From VRUE01 sp963702705 (GTDB lineage: Bacteria; Actinomycetota; Thermoleophilia; Solirubrobacterales; 70-9), in assembly GCA_963702705.1 (NCBI GenBank), contig CAVPDR010000001.1:155017-219016 (forward strand): a stretch of 64,000 bases of DNA, in the 5' to 3' direction. The notes beneath the pieces are model-generated. The model was not told where the DNA came from. It saw only the letters and a program-made list of their open reading frames with translations, and made no database searches. This document shows positions 33,622-42,899 of the stretch, piece after piece (the stretch's first letter is position 1; each line of letters opens with the position of its first letter). A program made the translations under genes and the position numbers.

Positions 33622-34648
33622 CCTAGATGAGTAGTTCCACGACCGCGACGCCGAAGAGCGCCTCGCAGGGGAGATAAGCAACAGGGTCGAAGTCGGCGGT
33701 GCTCAATTATCAGCGCCGACCCGAAGGGGGCCTCGATGCTCGCCGACCTCGACCTGCTGCTCACTGCGGTGTTCTGCACCGCCGACGATTTCCTGCCCGA
33801 AGGCAAGAAGAACGCCCGTAGGAGACTGACCGACGCGGAGGTCGTGACGCTCTGCGTCGCGCAGTCGATCATGGGCGTTGGCTCTGACGAGCGCTTCGTG
33901 CGGATAGCCTGCAAGCGTCTGCGCCACCTGTTCCCGGCGCTCACCAAGCGCTCTGGCTTCCACAAGCGCCGTGAGCGGCTGACCGAGACGATCGAGGCGA
34001 TGAGCGCGACCTTCGCCGCCCAGAGCCCCGGCTGGCACGACGACCTGCTGCTCGTCGACTCCACGCCGGTGGAGTGCGCCCGCTCGCGCGAGACGGTCAA
34101 GCGAGCCGGGGCCAACAGCCTCGGCGGGGCGCTCTCAGACGCCGCCGACTACGGCTACTGCGCCAGCCACAGCCGCTACTTCTGGGGATTGCGTCTGCAC
34201 ACGCTGATGGCGCCCGACGGCACGCCCCGGGCGATGGCGCTGACCTCGCCCAAGGAAGGAGAGCGCGAGGTCTGCCTGCGGCTGCTGGAGCGGGTCAACC
34301 GCTCAGGGCCGATCACCATCCTCGGCGACAAGGGATACGCCGGCGCCGACTTCGAAGCCGATGCTGCCGCCCTCGGCGCGACCATCGTCCGGCCCGCCCG
34401 CAAAGACGAGCCCGACGGCGCTCTGCACCTGGCGCCGCTGCGCCAGCGGATCGAGTCGATCTACTGGACCGCTAAGGACATCCTCGCCCTCGAGCGCCAC
34501 GGCGCCCGCACCTTGCGTGGGTTGCGGGCTCGCATCGCGAGCCGCTTCCTTGCGCTTGCCGCGGCGGTTTCGCTCAACTACGAACTCGGGCGCCCCAGCC
34601 GGGCATTGGTCGACTACGTGGCCTGAGTCGTGGAACTACTCATCTAGG
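33622..34648 (+). mobile_element. Insertion sequence, IS982-like
   Basis: A 1027-base element bounded by perfect 22-base terminal inverted repeats: CCTAGATGAGTAGTTCCACG... at 33622-33643 and its complement at 34627-34648. It carries one transposase gene. I see no clear target duplication. It lies 21 bases after the MmpL stop, and its right repeat contains the TAG stop codon of the convergently reading secreted-protein gene (34644-34646). Neither neighbour looks broken. Confidence 0.9.
33736..34626 (+). CDS. IS982-family DDE transposase
   Basis: 296 residues. The DDE catalytic residues are visible in LLLVDSTPVECARSRE, ITILGDKGYAGADFE and LRQRIESIYWTAKD, and the N-terminus RLTDAEVVTLCVAQSIMG is typical of IS982 transposases. 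The gene is intact and fills most of the element, so it is potentially active. It is one of the few clear mobile genes in the window. Confidence 0.9.
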   Translation: MLADLDLLLTAVFCTADDFLPEGKKNARRRLTDAEVVTLCVAQSIMGVGSDERFVRIACKRLRHLFPALTKRSGFHKRRERLTETIEAMSATFAAQSPGWHDDLLLVDSTPVECARSRETVKRAGANSLGGALSDAADYGYCASHSRYFWGLRLHTLMAPDGTPRAMALTSPKEGEREVCLRLLERVNRSGPITILGDKGYAGADFEADAAALGATIVRPARKDEPDGALHLAPLRQRIESIYWTAKDILALERHGARTLRGLRARIASRFLALAAAVSLNYELGRPSRALVDYVA

Positions 34649-35438
34649 GCTTCTGCGCGCACTTTCCGGTCAGTGTCGGAGTCAGCGATTCGCCGTCCTT
34701 GAAGACGAATTTCCCCCGCGACTTCAGCTTCTTGGTCGCGCAGGTGGCGCTGATGTAGCTCTGCAGCTTGCCCTTGTAGCTGAACTTCTTGAAGATCTTG
34801 ACGTGGAAGCCGGTGATCGCACCCTGGCCGCCGGCGATCAGCGGGATCGTCACGTCGAGTCGCGGCCCGTAGCCTTCCTTGTTGAAGTTGCTCACAGCGC
34901 CGACCAGCACCAGCGTGGTCTGGATCGGCGACTGGCTGTAGGTGTGGAGGAGGATCACCGGCTTGCCGCCGACGGGCACCCCATTGAAGGCGGTGATCGC
35001 CGTCGTCACCGGGAAGATCCGTTCGCCGACCACCAGGTCCGCGGTACCTTCGCCGCCGCCGATCTTCGCTTTTTTACAGGCTTCGAGGGCTGCTTCGGTC
35101 GAAGTGTTCTGGAGCAGCCCGGCGTCGCAGGTCGGGTAGCCCTTGCTGAAGATCTTCACGCCTTTGGGAAAGTCGACGATCGCCTCGACCGCCGGGATCG
35201 GCGCGCCTTTGTTGGCCGCGGGGTTGGTCGTGGTCGTCGCCGTGGTCACGTTGAGCGTGATCGGTTCGGCCTTCGTCTTCGAGAGCTTCTGCGGACTGAG
35301 GCTGACGGCAATGCTCTGGGTGTTGCCGTCGGGGCCGTTCAGCACCGGCGATTGGGTGGCACCGGCCGCGGCGGCGACAACGACAGCCACACCTACAGCC
35401 ATTGCAACAGCGAGGGTCAGACGTTTGCGCATCGGCAT
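34644..35438 (-). CDS. Secreted protein, paralogue family near MCE/MmpL genes (copy 2)
   Basis: 264 residues with a signal peptide (LTLAVAMAVGVAVVVAAAAG). It shares GYPTCDAGLLQ, CKKAKIGGGEGTADLVVG, ITAFNGVPVGGKPVILLHTY, IPLIAGGQGAITGFHVKIFK and FKDGESLTPTLTGKC with the copies at 29405 and 51223. Two cysteine pairs are conserved. Its TAG stop lies inside the right repeat of the IS, but the C-terminus matches the length of its paralogues. It is divergent from the first MCE gene across 88 bases. Function unknown. Confidence 0.8.
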   Translation of the reverse strand: MPMRKRLTLAVAMAVGVAVVVAAAAGATQSPVLNGPDGNTQSIAVSLSPQKLSKTKAEPITLNVTTATTTTNPAANKGAPIPAVEAIVDFPKGVKIFSKGYPTCDAGLLQNTSTEAALEACKKAKIGGGEGTADLVVGERIFPVTTAITAFNGVPVGGKPVILLHTYSQSPIQTTLVLVGAVSNFNKEGYGPRLDVTIPLIAGGQGAITGFHVKIFKKFSYKGKLQSYISATCATKKLKSRGKFVFKDGESLTPTLTGKCAQKP

Positions 35439-35526
35439 CTCCGCTTCTATTCGATTTGGCCAAGCGCCTCCCGGTCCCTTAAACCGCGCCGCAGATCAGA
35501 GTAGCGCGTTGAATTCCAGTTAAGTC

Positions 35527-37026
35527 ATGCTCGGCCCGTGCGTGGCAGCGGGTCGCTCGGATACGATTCTGCGGCCGTTCCGCCGGAATCGGAGGCCGGG
35601 GAGCCGCAAGCGACGATCCGTGGCTGCTAACACCTCAGGCGAGGAAAACAATTCGGCACAAAGCCGGGGGATCACTCCTGTGCGGATAGCCGTCCTCGCC
35701 GTCCTCGCAATCGCCGTGATCGCGCTCGGAGTCGTCATCTTCAGCGGCGGCGGCGAACACAAGTACAACCTCCTCTTCCAGAACGCGAGCCAGCTCGTTC
35801 CCGACAACCAGGTCCTGATCGGCGGACAGCCGGTCGGCTCGGTCGAAAGCATCGAGCTGACCGACGACAACCTGGCGAAAGTGGTTGTCAGCGTCAGCCA
35901 AGAGCTGCACGAGGGCACGACGGCGACGATCCGGGCGACCTCGCTCTCCGGCGTCGCCAACCACTACGTCTCGATCAGCCCCGGGCCGAACAGCAACCCG
36001 CCGCTCGGCAGCGACGCCACCCTGGGTCTCTCCTCCACCACCACCCCGATCGACATCGACCAGTTCTTCAACACCTTTCCCGCCCCGGTGCGGCGGGGCC
36101 TTGCCCAGTTCATCAAGGGCAACGCCGGCGTCTACGCCGGCCGTGGCAGCGACGCCAACCGGACCTTCAAATACCTCGGCGTCGGCCTCAACCGCGTTGG
36201 CGCCTTCGCTCACGACATCAATGCCGACGAAAGGCTCTTCTCCCGCTTCCTGGTCAGCTCGAGCAGGCTGAGCACGGCGGTTTCCGAACGCGGCGCCGAG
36301 CTCTCCAGCGCGATCGCCAACGCCAAGGCGGCCTTCGGCGCGATCGCCAGCCAGAACACGGCCCTCGGTCAGAGCCTGGACCTGCTGCCGCCGACTCTCC
36401 GGCAGGCCAACACGACCTTCGTCAACCTGCGCGCCGCCCTCGATGACGTCGAACCGCTGATCGAAACGTCGAAGACGGCGACGAAGGACCTCGCCCCCTT
36501 CCTGGCCGAACTGCGGCCTGTGCTCTCGAAAGCGGTGCCGGTCTTCAAGAACCTGCGGCTCTCCGCGCGCCGCCCGGGCTTCGCCAACGACACCGCCGAA
36601 TTGCTGGCCGCGCTGCCGACGGTCCAGCAACGCGCCTCGAGGGCATTCCCACACTCCGAAGCGGCGATCGCCGGCTTCCAGCCGAATCTCAACTTCATTC
36701 GCGCCTACTCGCCGGACCTCTTCAACGGCTTCGCCAAGCTTGGCCAGGCGAGCGCTCCCTACGACGGCAACGGTCACTACGTGCGTGCCAGCTTCGCCAA
36801 CCTCAACCTCTTCAAGTTCAACGGCGCCGACAACAGCCTCGAACCGATCGCACCGAGCGAACAGTACGACCCGTTCGGCTCCTCCGCCGGGGCCAAGCGC
36901 CGCTGCCCGGGCGGAGCTGCCCCCGATGCCGCCGACGGCTCCAACCCATTTGTCGAACCGCCCCACAGCGGCTCCGGCGTGACCACATCCGAGTGCAACC
37001 CGGCCGACGCGCCACCCGGCCCATGA
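35527..37026 (+). CDS. MCE family protein (mlaD domain), first of six
   Basis: 499 residues from ATG 35527, or 468 if GTG 35620 is used. A membrane helix (IAVLAVLAIAVIALGVVIFS) is followed by the MCE/MlaD domain (ASQLVPDNQVLIGGQPVGSV) and a long helical region beginning PIDIDQFFNTFPAP. MCE proteins form hexameric tubes that move lipids across the envelope. A Pro/Gly-rich tail ends the protein. It is first in an operon of six MCE genes joined by four-base or one-base overlaps. Confidence 0.9.
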   Translation: MLGPCVAAGRSDTILRPFRRNRRPGSRKRRSVAANTSGEENNSAQSRGITPVRIAVLAVLAIAVIALGVVIFSGGGEHKYNLLFQNASQLVPDNQVLIGGQPVGSVESIELTDDNLAKVVVSVSQELHEGTTATIRATSLSGVANHYVSISPGPNSNPPLGSDATLGLSSTTTPIDIDQFFNTFPAPVRRGLAQFIKGNAGVYAGRGSDANRTFKYLGVGLNRVGAFAHDINADERLFSRFLVSSSRLSTAVSERGAELSSAIANAKAAFGAIASQNTALGQSLDLLPPTLRQANTTFVNLRAALDDVEPLIETSKTATKDLAPFLAELRPVLSKAVPVFKNLRLSARRPGFANDTAELLAALPTVQQRASRAFPHSEAAIAGFQPNLNFIRAYSPDLFNGFAKLGQASAPYDGNGHYVRASFANLNLFKFNGADNSLEPIAPSEQYDPFGSSAGAKRRCPGGAAPDAADGSNPFVEPPHSGSGVTTSECNPADAPPGP

Positions 37027-38540
37027 GGAAAGCGATCGTCATAGGCGCGTTGGTCGCGGCAGCGGTCGCCGTCGTTGTGCTGATCGCCTCCGGCAGCGGC
37101 GGCAGCGGCGACTATGTCGTGCGGGCGATTTTCGACAACGGCGGCTTCATGGTCAAAGGCGAGCAGGTCCGGGTGGCCGGCGCCAACGTCGGCGAAATCG
37201 AGTCGGTCGGTGTCACCCTGCCGGGTGAAATCGACGCCTACGACAAGAACGGCAAGGAAAAGTCGGTCTCGGGCAAGGCGGTGATCGCGATGAAGATCAC
37301 CGACCCTGGCTTCCAGGACTTCCGCAGCGACGCCAGTTGCCTGATCCGCCCGCAGTCGCTGATCGGCGAGAAGTTCGTCGACTGCCGGCCCACGGTGCCG
37401 CGCGCCCCTGGGTCGCCGCCCGCGCCGGCGCTGAAAAAAGTCCCCTCCGGCCAGCCCGGCGCCGGCCAGTACCTGCTGCCGCTCGGCAGCAACAGCACCA
37501 GCGTCGATCCGGACCTGATCAACGACATCAACAAACTGCCCTACGCGCAGCGCTTCAGGCTGATCTTCAACGAACTCGGCGCCGGCCTCGCCGGTCGTGG
37601 TGCCGACATCGAAGCGGCGGTCAGGCAGGCCAATCCGGCCCTGCGCGACATCGTCCGGCTGATCGGCATCCTCAACGACCAGCGCGACCAGCTGACCCAG
37701 CTCGCCTCGGACTCCGAGCAGATCCTCGGCCCGCTCTCGCGCGAACGCGCACACGTCGCCGGCTTCTTCACCAACTCGGGGGCGGCGGCCCAGGCCAGCG
37801 CCGAACGCGGCGCCGACCTGGAAGCGTCGCTGCGCAAGTTCCCCGCTTTCCTGCGTGAGTTCAGGACGACGATGCACAGCCTGCAGGGCTTCTCCGAGGC
37901 GGCGACGCCGACCTTCGCCGCGCTGGGCAAGGCGGCGCCGTCGTTCAGCGAAGCGACCCGCCTGCTGACCCCCTTCTCGGCTGCCTCGACCGTCTCGCTG
38001 AAGTCGCTCGGGGTCAACGGCGAAAAGTCCGGTCCGACCTTCCAGCGGACCGACCCGCTCGTGATCAAGGTCCGCGATCTGGCTCGCAGCGGTGCCAAGC
38101 CGACGACTCAGCTGGCTGAATTCTTCGAAAGCACGAGGGAAACAAAGGGCTTCGACGGCCTCGTCGACCTGATCTACGACGCCACCGCAGCCAACAACGC
38201 CTTCGACAAATACGGCCACTACACCCGCCTGCTGACGACGCTGACGAACTGCCTCGAATACGAGCTCGAAGAAAGCGGCTGCTCATCCAAGTTCACCGGC
38301 CCCAACGCCGGCACGTCGTCGATCAGCAGCGCTGATCTGAACAACCTCTTCAAGGAAGAGGAAGCAGGCCGGGTCGGCGGCACCCTCGCCCGGCCCGGGG
38401 GGCCGGCCGCGAGCCTGGCGCCGGCTGCTCCAACCACGCCGGCAGCCCCCGAAATCGGCGAAGGCCACCGCCTCGGCGCCGGCACGCCGCTGCCTGCCCC
38501 GCGCCGCCGTGCTCTCCTCGACTACCTCCTGGGCCCATGA
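37023..38540 (+). CDS. MCE family protein, second of six
   Basis: 505 residues. N-terminal helix (IVIGALVAAAVAVVVLIASG), MCE domain (FDNGGFMVKGEQVRVAGANV, then KITDPGFQDFRSDASCLIRP), helical segment from DPDLINDINKLPYAQRFRL, and a Pro/Ala-rich end. ATG 37023 overlaps the previous stop as ATGA. Unlike its neighbours it has a cysteine pair near SCLIRPQSLIGEKFVDC, which may form a disulfide. Confidence 0.9.
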   Translation: MRKAIVIGALVAAAVAVVVLIASGSGGSGDYVVRAIFDNGGFMVKGEQVRVAGANVGEIESVGVTLPGEIDAYDKNGKEKSVSGKAVIAMKITDPGFQDFRSDASCLIRPQSLIGEKFVDCRPTVPRAPGSPPAPALKKVPSGQPGAGQYLLPLGSNSTSVDPDLINDINKLPYAQRFRLIFNELGAGLAGRGADIEAAVRQANPALRDIVRLIGILNDQRDQLTQLASDSEQILGPLSRERAHVAGFFTNSGAAAQASAERGADLEASLRKFPAFLREFRTTMHSLQGFSEAATPTFAALGKAAPSFSEATRLLTPFSAASTVSLKSLGVNGEKSGPTFQRTDPLVIKVRDLARSGAKPTTQLAEFFESTRETKGFDGLVDLIYDATAANNAFDKYGHYTRLLTTLTNCLEYELEESGCSSKFTGPNAGTSSISSADLNNLFKEEEAGRVGGTLARPGGPAASLAPAAPTTPAAPEIGEGHRLGAGTPLPAPRRRALLDYLLGP

Positions 38541-39988
38541 GAAACCGCGGCGGCATACAGGGAGTGGCGAGCAGCCCGGTGATCGTCGGCGCGGTCACGG
38601 TGCTGGTCGTGATCGTCGCCGTCTTCCTTGCCTACAACGCCAACAACGGCCTTCCCTTCGTCTCCACCTACAACCTCAAGGCTCGCGTGCCCAACGCCAA
38701 CGCCCTGGTCAAGGGCAACGAGGTGCGGATCGGCGGCGCCCGGGTCGGCGTGGTCAAGTCGGTCGTGCCGGTGCAGGAAGCCGGCGGCCGGGTCTCCGCC
38801 GAACTCAGCCTCAGCCTCGACAAGAACGTCGAGCCGCTGCCGGTCAACTCGACGATGATCATCCGGCCCAAATCGCCGCTCGGCCTCAAGTACGTGCAGA
38901 TCGTCCCCGGCGACTCGAAGCAGGGGTTCGCTCCCGGCGAAACGATCCCGCGCTCCGCCGCCCACCCGGAACCGGTCGACATCGACCAGTTCTTCGACAT
39001 GTTCGACGAAAAGACCAGGACCGCGATCCAGCGCAACCTGGCCGGCTTCGGCAACGGCTTGGCCGGCCGCGGGCCGCAGCTCAACAACGCCTTCGCGGCC
39101 CTGCGCCGGCTGATCGAAAGCGGCCGCCCGGCGCTCGCCAACCTGGTCTCGCCGAGCACCGGCTTCGGCGATTTCTGGCGCGCCCTGGAGAGCCTCTCCG
39201 CCACCGTGGCACCGGTCGCCGCGCAAAACGCCAGCAACTTCGTCGCGCTTGACCGCACCTTCGCCGCCTTCGCCCGCGTCTCCCGGCCCTTCATCCAGGA
39301 AACCATCTCCAAGGGCCCCGAGACCCTGGAAACGGCGATCGTCGACCTGCCGGCGTTGCGCCCGTTCCTGCACGACTCGGAACGTTTCTTCACCGCGCTG
39401 CGGCCCGGCGCGAAGACGCTCGGAGAAACGTCGCCGACGATCGCCGCGGCCCTGCGCACCGGCGTGCCGGTGCTCAACGCCTCGCCCAGCCTCTACGCTC
39501 AGCTGCCGCCGACCGCCGACGCGCTGCTTGCCCTGCAGCAGGCCCCGGGGGCCTTCAACGGCCTCGACCTGCTGACCAATACCAACGAACTGCTGGCGCC
39601 GGCGATCAGGTTCATCGCCCCGGCGCAGACGACCTGCAACTACCTCAGCCTCGCCATCCGCAACGTCGCTGCCAGCACCGAAAACAACGGTCTTGGTGGT
39701 TGGTTCAACGCAATCACCTTCCAGCCGGCGGAGGGGCCGAACAACGAGGGCGGCCAGGCCTCGGCACCGGCAAATGGCGGCGAACCGCCGGGCTCGAACA
39801 AGGGCATCCCCTTGAACCATCTGCACTCCAACCCGTTCCCGAACACCGCTGCGCCCGGCCAGCCCGAAGAGTGCGAAGCGGGCAACGAGCACTACGAAGT
39901 CGGCGTCACGCGGATCGGCAACACACCGAGAAACGACGGGATCAAAACCGCCGGGCAGACGAAAAAGCAGCTGGGAGAAGAAAAGTAA
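38537..39988 (+). CDS. MCE family protein, third of six
   Basis: 483 residues. Helix (VIVGAVTVLVVIVAVFLAYN), MCE domain (VPNANALVKGNEVRIGGARV and MIIRPKSPLGLKYVQIVPGD), then the helical tube region from PVDIDQFFDMFDEKTRTAIQ. The C-terminal 100 residues are polar and low complexity. The ATGA overlap with the previous gene indicates translational coupling. Confidence 0.9.
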   Translation: MRNRGGIQGVASSPVIVGAVTVLVVIVAVFLAYNANNGLPFVSTYNLKARVPNANALVKGNEVRIGGARVGVVKSVVPVQEAGGRVSAELSLSLDKNVEPLPVNSTMIIRPKSPLGLKYVQIVPGDSKQGFAPGETIPRSAAHPEPVDIDQFFDMFDEKTRTAIQRNLAGFGNGLAGRGPQLNNAFAALRRLIESGRPALANLVSPSTGFGDFWRALESLSATVAPVAAQNASNFVALDRTFAAFARVSRPFIQETISKGPETLETAIVDLPALRPFLHDSERFFTALRPGAKTLGETSPTIAAALRTGVPVLNASPSLYAQLPPTADALLALQQAPGAFNGLDLLTNTNELLAPAIRFIAPAQTTCNYLSLAIRNVAASTENNGLGGWFNAITFQPAEGPNNEGGQASAPANGGEPPGSNKGIPLNHLHSNPFPNTAAPGQPEECEAGNEHYEVGVTRIGNTPRNDGIKTAGQTKKQLGEEK

Positions 39989-41493
39989 TGGGCCGTCTGC
40001 CGGAGCGCGACACCAGGGCGGGGGCGACGAACAGCCGCTTCAAGTGGCGGCCGAGCAATGCCATGATCGCCGTCCTCTTCCTGCTCGTCTTCACCGTCGG
40101 CCCCTACCTCGCCTTCACCGGCCACGTCCCCTTCACCAGCTACGGCTACGAGCTCAAGGCGACGTTCTCCAACGGCGTCAACATCTCGACCAACTCGCCG
40201 GTGCGGATTGCCGGCGTCGACGTCGGTCGGGTGATCGCGACCGAACGCGACGGCGACGCGACCACGGTCACCTTCACGGTCGAAGGCAAAGGTCAGCCGA
40301 TTCACAACGACGCTTTCGCCGCGATCCGGCCGCGGATCTTCCTCGAGGGCAACTTCTTCATCGACCTCTCTCCGGGTAGCCCCAGCGCGCCCGACCTCGG
40401 CAGCGGCGACACGATCCCGGTCAGCCGCACCTCGACCTGGGTCCAGATCGACCAGGTGCTGACGGCGCTGCAGGCGCCCGTGCGGGCCGACCTCAGCCAC
40501 CTGCTGGAGAGCTACGGCACGGCGCTGACGCACAAGCCGACCGCCGCCGAAGACGTGGGCCAGGAACCCGAGGTGCAGGGCAAGACCGGCGCCCAGGGCC
40601 TCAACGGCGCCTTCCGCTACGGCGGCGACGCCGGTCGCTACAGCGCCCAGGTCACCAACGCGCTGCTCGGCACCGAGCCGCACGACCTCTCCAAGCTCGT
40701 TGCCAGCGCCGGCCGCGCTTTCGGCGCCCTCTCTCGCCACGAGGAGGACCTGAAGGGCCTGATCGTCAACTTCGACGTCTTCACCGGCGCCCTCGCGGCG
40801 CAGTCGGCCAGCCTCTCGGCCTCGGTCCATCGACTGGCGCCGACGCTGAAGACGTTCCACAGCTCGCTCGTCAGCCTCAACCGCACGCTGCCACCGCTGC
40901 GCGCCTGGGCGATCGAGCTGCGTCCCTCCGTCGCCGAACTGCCGGCCTGGATCGCCGCCGGCAGGCCGTGGATCGAACAGGCCCGCCCGCTGCTCTCCGG
41001 CAAGGAGGCCGGTGGCACCGCGCGACTGCTGCGCGAAGCCACCCCGGGCCTCGCCGGCGCCGCCCAAGCCGGCAAGGCCGTGGCGCTGCCGCAGCTCAAC
41101 CGGATCAGCCTCTGCTCGACCAAGGTCCTCACCCCGACCTTCAACCAGACGATCAACGACCAGTTCAGCACCGGCGGCCCCAACTACCGCGAGTTCCTCT
41201 ACACCCTCGCCGATTTCTCCGGCTGGGGCGCCCACTTCGATGGCAACGGGACCTTCCTGCGCGTGCAGCCCGGCGGCGGCGGTGTCCTGGTCGAACAGAA
41301 GAACCCGAACGGCAACCTGAGCACGGACAAGCGTGACTACGCCCACACGATCGCGCCGCCGCTCGGCACCCAGCCGCAGCTCGGCGGCGAGCCGCCGAAG
41401 AAGCCGGAAGTGCGCTGCGACAGCAACCCCGTCCCCGATATCAATGCGGGCCTCGGCCAGGTCGGCCCGGCCAGCCCGGCGGTGACCCCGTGA
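39988..41493 (+). CDS. MCE family protein, fourth of six
   Basis: 501 residues. The ATG at 39988 shares one base with the previous TAA. Helix (AMIAVLFLLVFTVGPYLAFT), MCE domain (FSNGVNISTNSPVRIAGVDV and AAIRPRIFLEGNFFIDLSPG), then WVQIDQVLTALQAPVRADLS and a helical region of about 250 residues. The C-terminus contains two widely spaced cysteines and a Pro-rich end. Confidence 0.9.
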   Translation: MGRLPERDTRAGATNSRFKWRPSNAMIAVLFLLVFTVGPYLAFTGHVPFTSYGYELKATFSNGVNISTNSPVRIAGVDVGRVIATERDGDATTVTFTVEGKGQPIHNDAFAAIRPRIFLEGNFFIDLSPGSPSAPDLGSGDTIPVSRTSTWVQIDQVLTALQAPVRADLSHLLESYGTALTHKPTAAEDVGQEPEVQGKTGAQGLNGAFRYGGDAGRYSAQVTNALLGTEPHDLSKLVASAGRAFGALSRHEEDLKGLIVNFDVFTGALAAQSASLSASVHRLAPTLKTFHSSLVSLNRTLPPLRAWAIELRPSVAELPAWIAAGRPWIEQARPLLSGKEAGGTARLLREATPGLAGAAQAGKAVALPQLNRISLCSTKVLTPTFNQTINDQFSTGGPNYREFLYTLADFSGWGAHFDGNGTFLRVQPGGGGVLVEQKNPNGNLSTDKRDYAHTIAPPLGTQPQLGGEPPKKPEVRCDSNPVPDINAGLGQVGPASPAVTP

Positions 41494-42899
41494 CCGAGCC
41501 TAAAGTCAGCCGCTGGCGGCACTTCCGCAACTCGCTGACGCGCCAGTCTCGCGGGCGCAGCAAGGACACGATCGCGATCGCGATCCTCGCCGCGCTGGGG
41601 ATCGTGATGACGCTCTGGATCTTCACCCAGCAGAAGGCCTCTCTGCCTTCCTGGCTGCCATTGGTCGGCGAAGAATTCGTCCACGTCAGCGGCGATTTCA
41701 CCACCGCCCAGGCGGTCACGCCCGGTCAGGGGCAGGCCGTCGACGTCGCCGGCATCCAGATCGGCAAGGTCACCTCGGTCGACCTCGAAGACGGCCACGC
41801 CGTCGTTGGCATGGACATCGAGCCCAAGTACCTCGATCTGATCCACCCCGACGCCAGCCTGCTGCTGCGACCTAAAACGAACCTCAACGACATGGTGGTC
41901 GAGGTCGACCCGGGCACGGCCAAGGGCCATATCGAAGACGGCTACAACTTCCCGCTCTCGCGCACCGAACCGAACCAGAACCTCGATGCCTTCCTCTCCA
42001 CCCTCGATGCCGACACCCGTCAGTACATCCAGCTTCTCGTTGCCGGCGGCGCCCAGGGAATCGGCGGCCGCGGCCGTCAGGTCTCGGGAATATTCCGCCG
42101 CCTGCAGCCCTTCTCCCACTACACGGCCGACCTCAACCGCGCGGTTGCACAACGCCGGGTCGCGATCGCCCGGTCGATACACGATTTCAGCCTGCTCACC
42201 ACCGAACTGGCCAACCACGACACCGAGATCGAACGCTTCGTCACCTCCTCCAAGGCGGCGCTCGGCAACTTCGCCAACCAGCAGCAGTCGATCCAGCAGA
42301 CGCTGATCGAGCTGCCCAGCGCCCTCAGCGCCGGCCAGTCGGCCTTCGCCAGCGTCGACAAGTTCTCCAGCACCGCCCGGCCGGCGCTGATCGGGCTGAT
42401 CCCGCAGGCGCAGGCGCTGGGCCCGGCGCTGCGCGCCAACGAGAAGTTCTTCGAACAGACAAGGGAACCGATTCGCACCCAGATCCGGCCCTTCACCCGC
42501 CAGACCCGCCAGGTCCTCACCCACGCCAAGCAGGGCTCGGCGGACTTCAGCACCTCGGTGCGCAGCTTCGGCAACGCGCTCGGCGCCTTCAACAGCTTCC
42601 TCAACGAGCTCGCCTACAAGCCAAAGGGCTCGAGGCAGAGCTTCCTCTTCTACCTGCCCTGGCTCAACCACGACACCAATGCCACCTTCAACCTCGACGA
42701 CCCGAGCGGAGTGGTGGGTCGCAGCCTGATCATGATCTCCTGCAACGGCTCCGAACTCGCCAACGGCGCCGCCGCGGCCGACGCGTACATCCAGACCGTG
42801 CTGCGCGGCGCCAACATCCCGCGCACGAGCGAACTGCCCCCGATCCCACCCGATAAATCGACCGAAACAGCGACCGGCTGTGGACCGGGAACAGAATGA
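41490..42899 (+). CDS. MCE family protein, fifth of six
   Basis: 469 residues from GTG 41490. Helix (IAIAILAALGIVMTLWIFTQ), MCE domain (GQGQAVDVAGIQIGKVTSVD and SLLLRPKTNLNDMVVEVDPG), helical region from NLDAFLSTLDADTRQYIQLL. It lacks the exact DQF motif of its neighbours. It overlaps both neighbours by four bases. Confidence 0.9.
   Translation: MTEPKVSRWRHFRNSLTRQSRGRSKDTIAIAILAALGIVMTLWIFTQQKASLPSWLPLVGEEFVHVSGDFTTAQAVTPGQGQAVDVAGIQIGKVTSVDLEDGHAVVGMDIEPKYLDLIHPDASLLLRPKTNLNDMVVEVDPGTAKGHIEDGYNFPLSRTEPNQNLDAFLSTLDADTRQYIQLLVAGGAQGIGGRGRQVSGIFRRLQPFSHYTADLNRAVAQRRVAIARSIHDFSLLTTELANHDTEIERFVTSSKAALGNFANQQQSIQQTLIELPSALSAGQSAFASVDKFSSTARPALIGLIPQAQALGPALRANEKFFEQTREPIRTQIRPFTRQTRQVLTHAKQGSADFSTSVRSFGNALGAFNSFLNELAYKPKGSRQSFLFYLPWLNHDTNATFNLDDPSGVVGRSLIMISCNGSELANGAAAADAYIQTVLRGANIPRTSELPPIPPDKSTETATGCGPGTE

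Noticed and set aside
33600..34660. Target-site duplication around the IS982-like element
   Set aside because: Bases outside the inverted repeats (GTTCCGCG on the left, GCTTCTGC on the right) do not match over the usual length.
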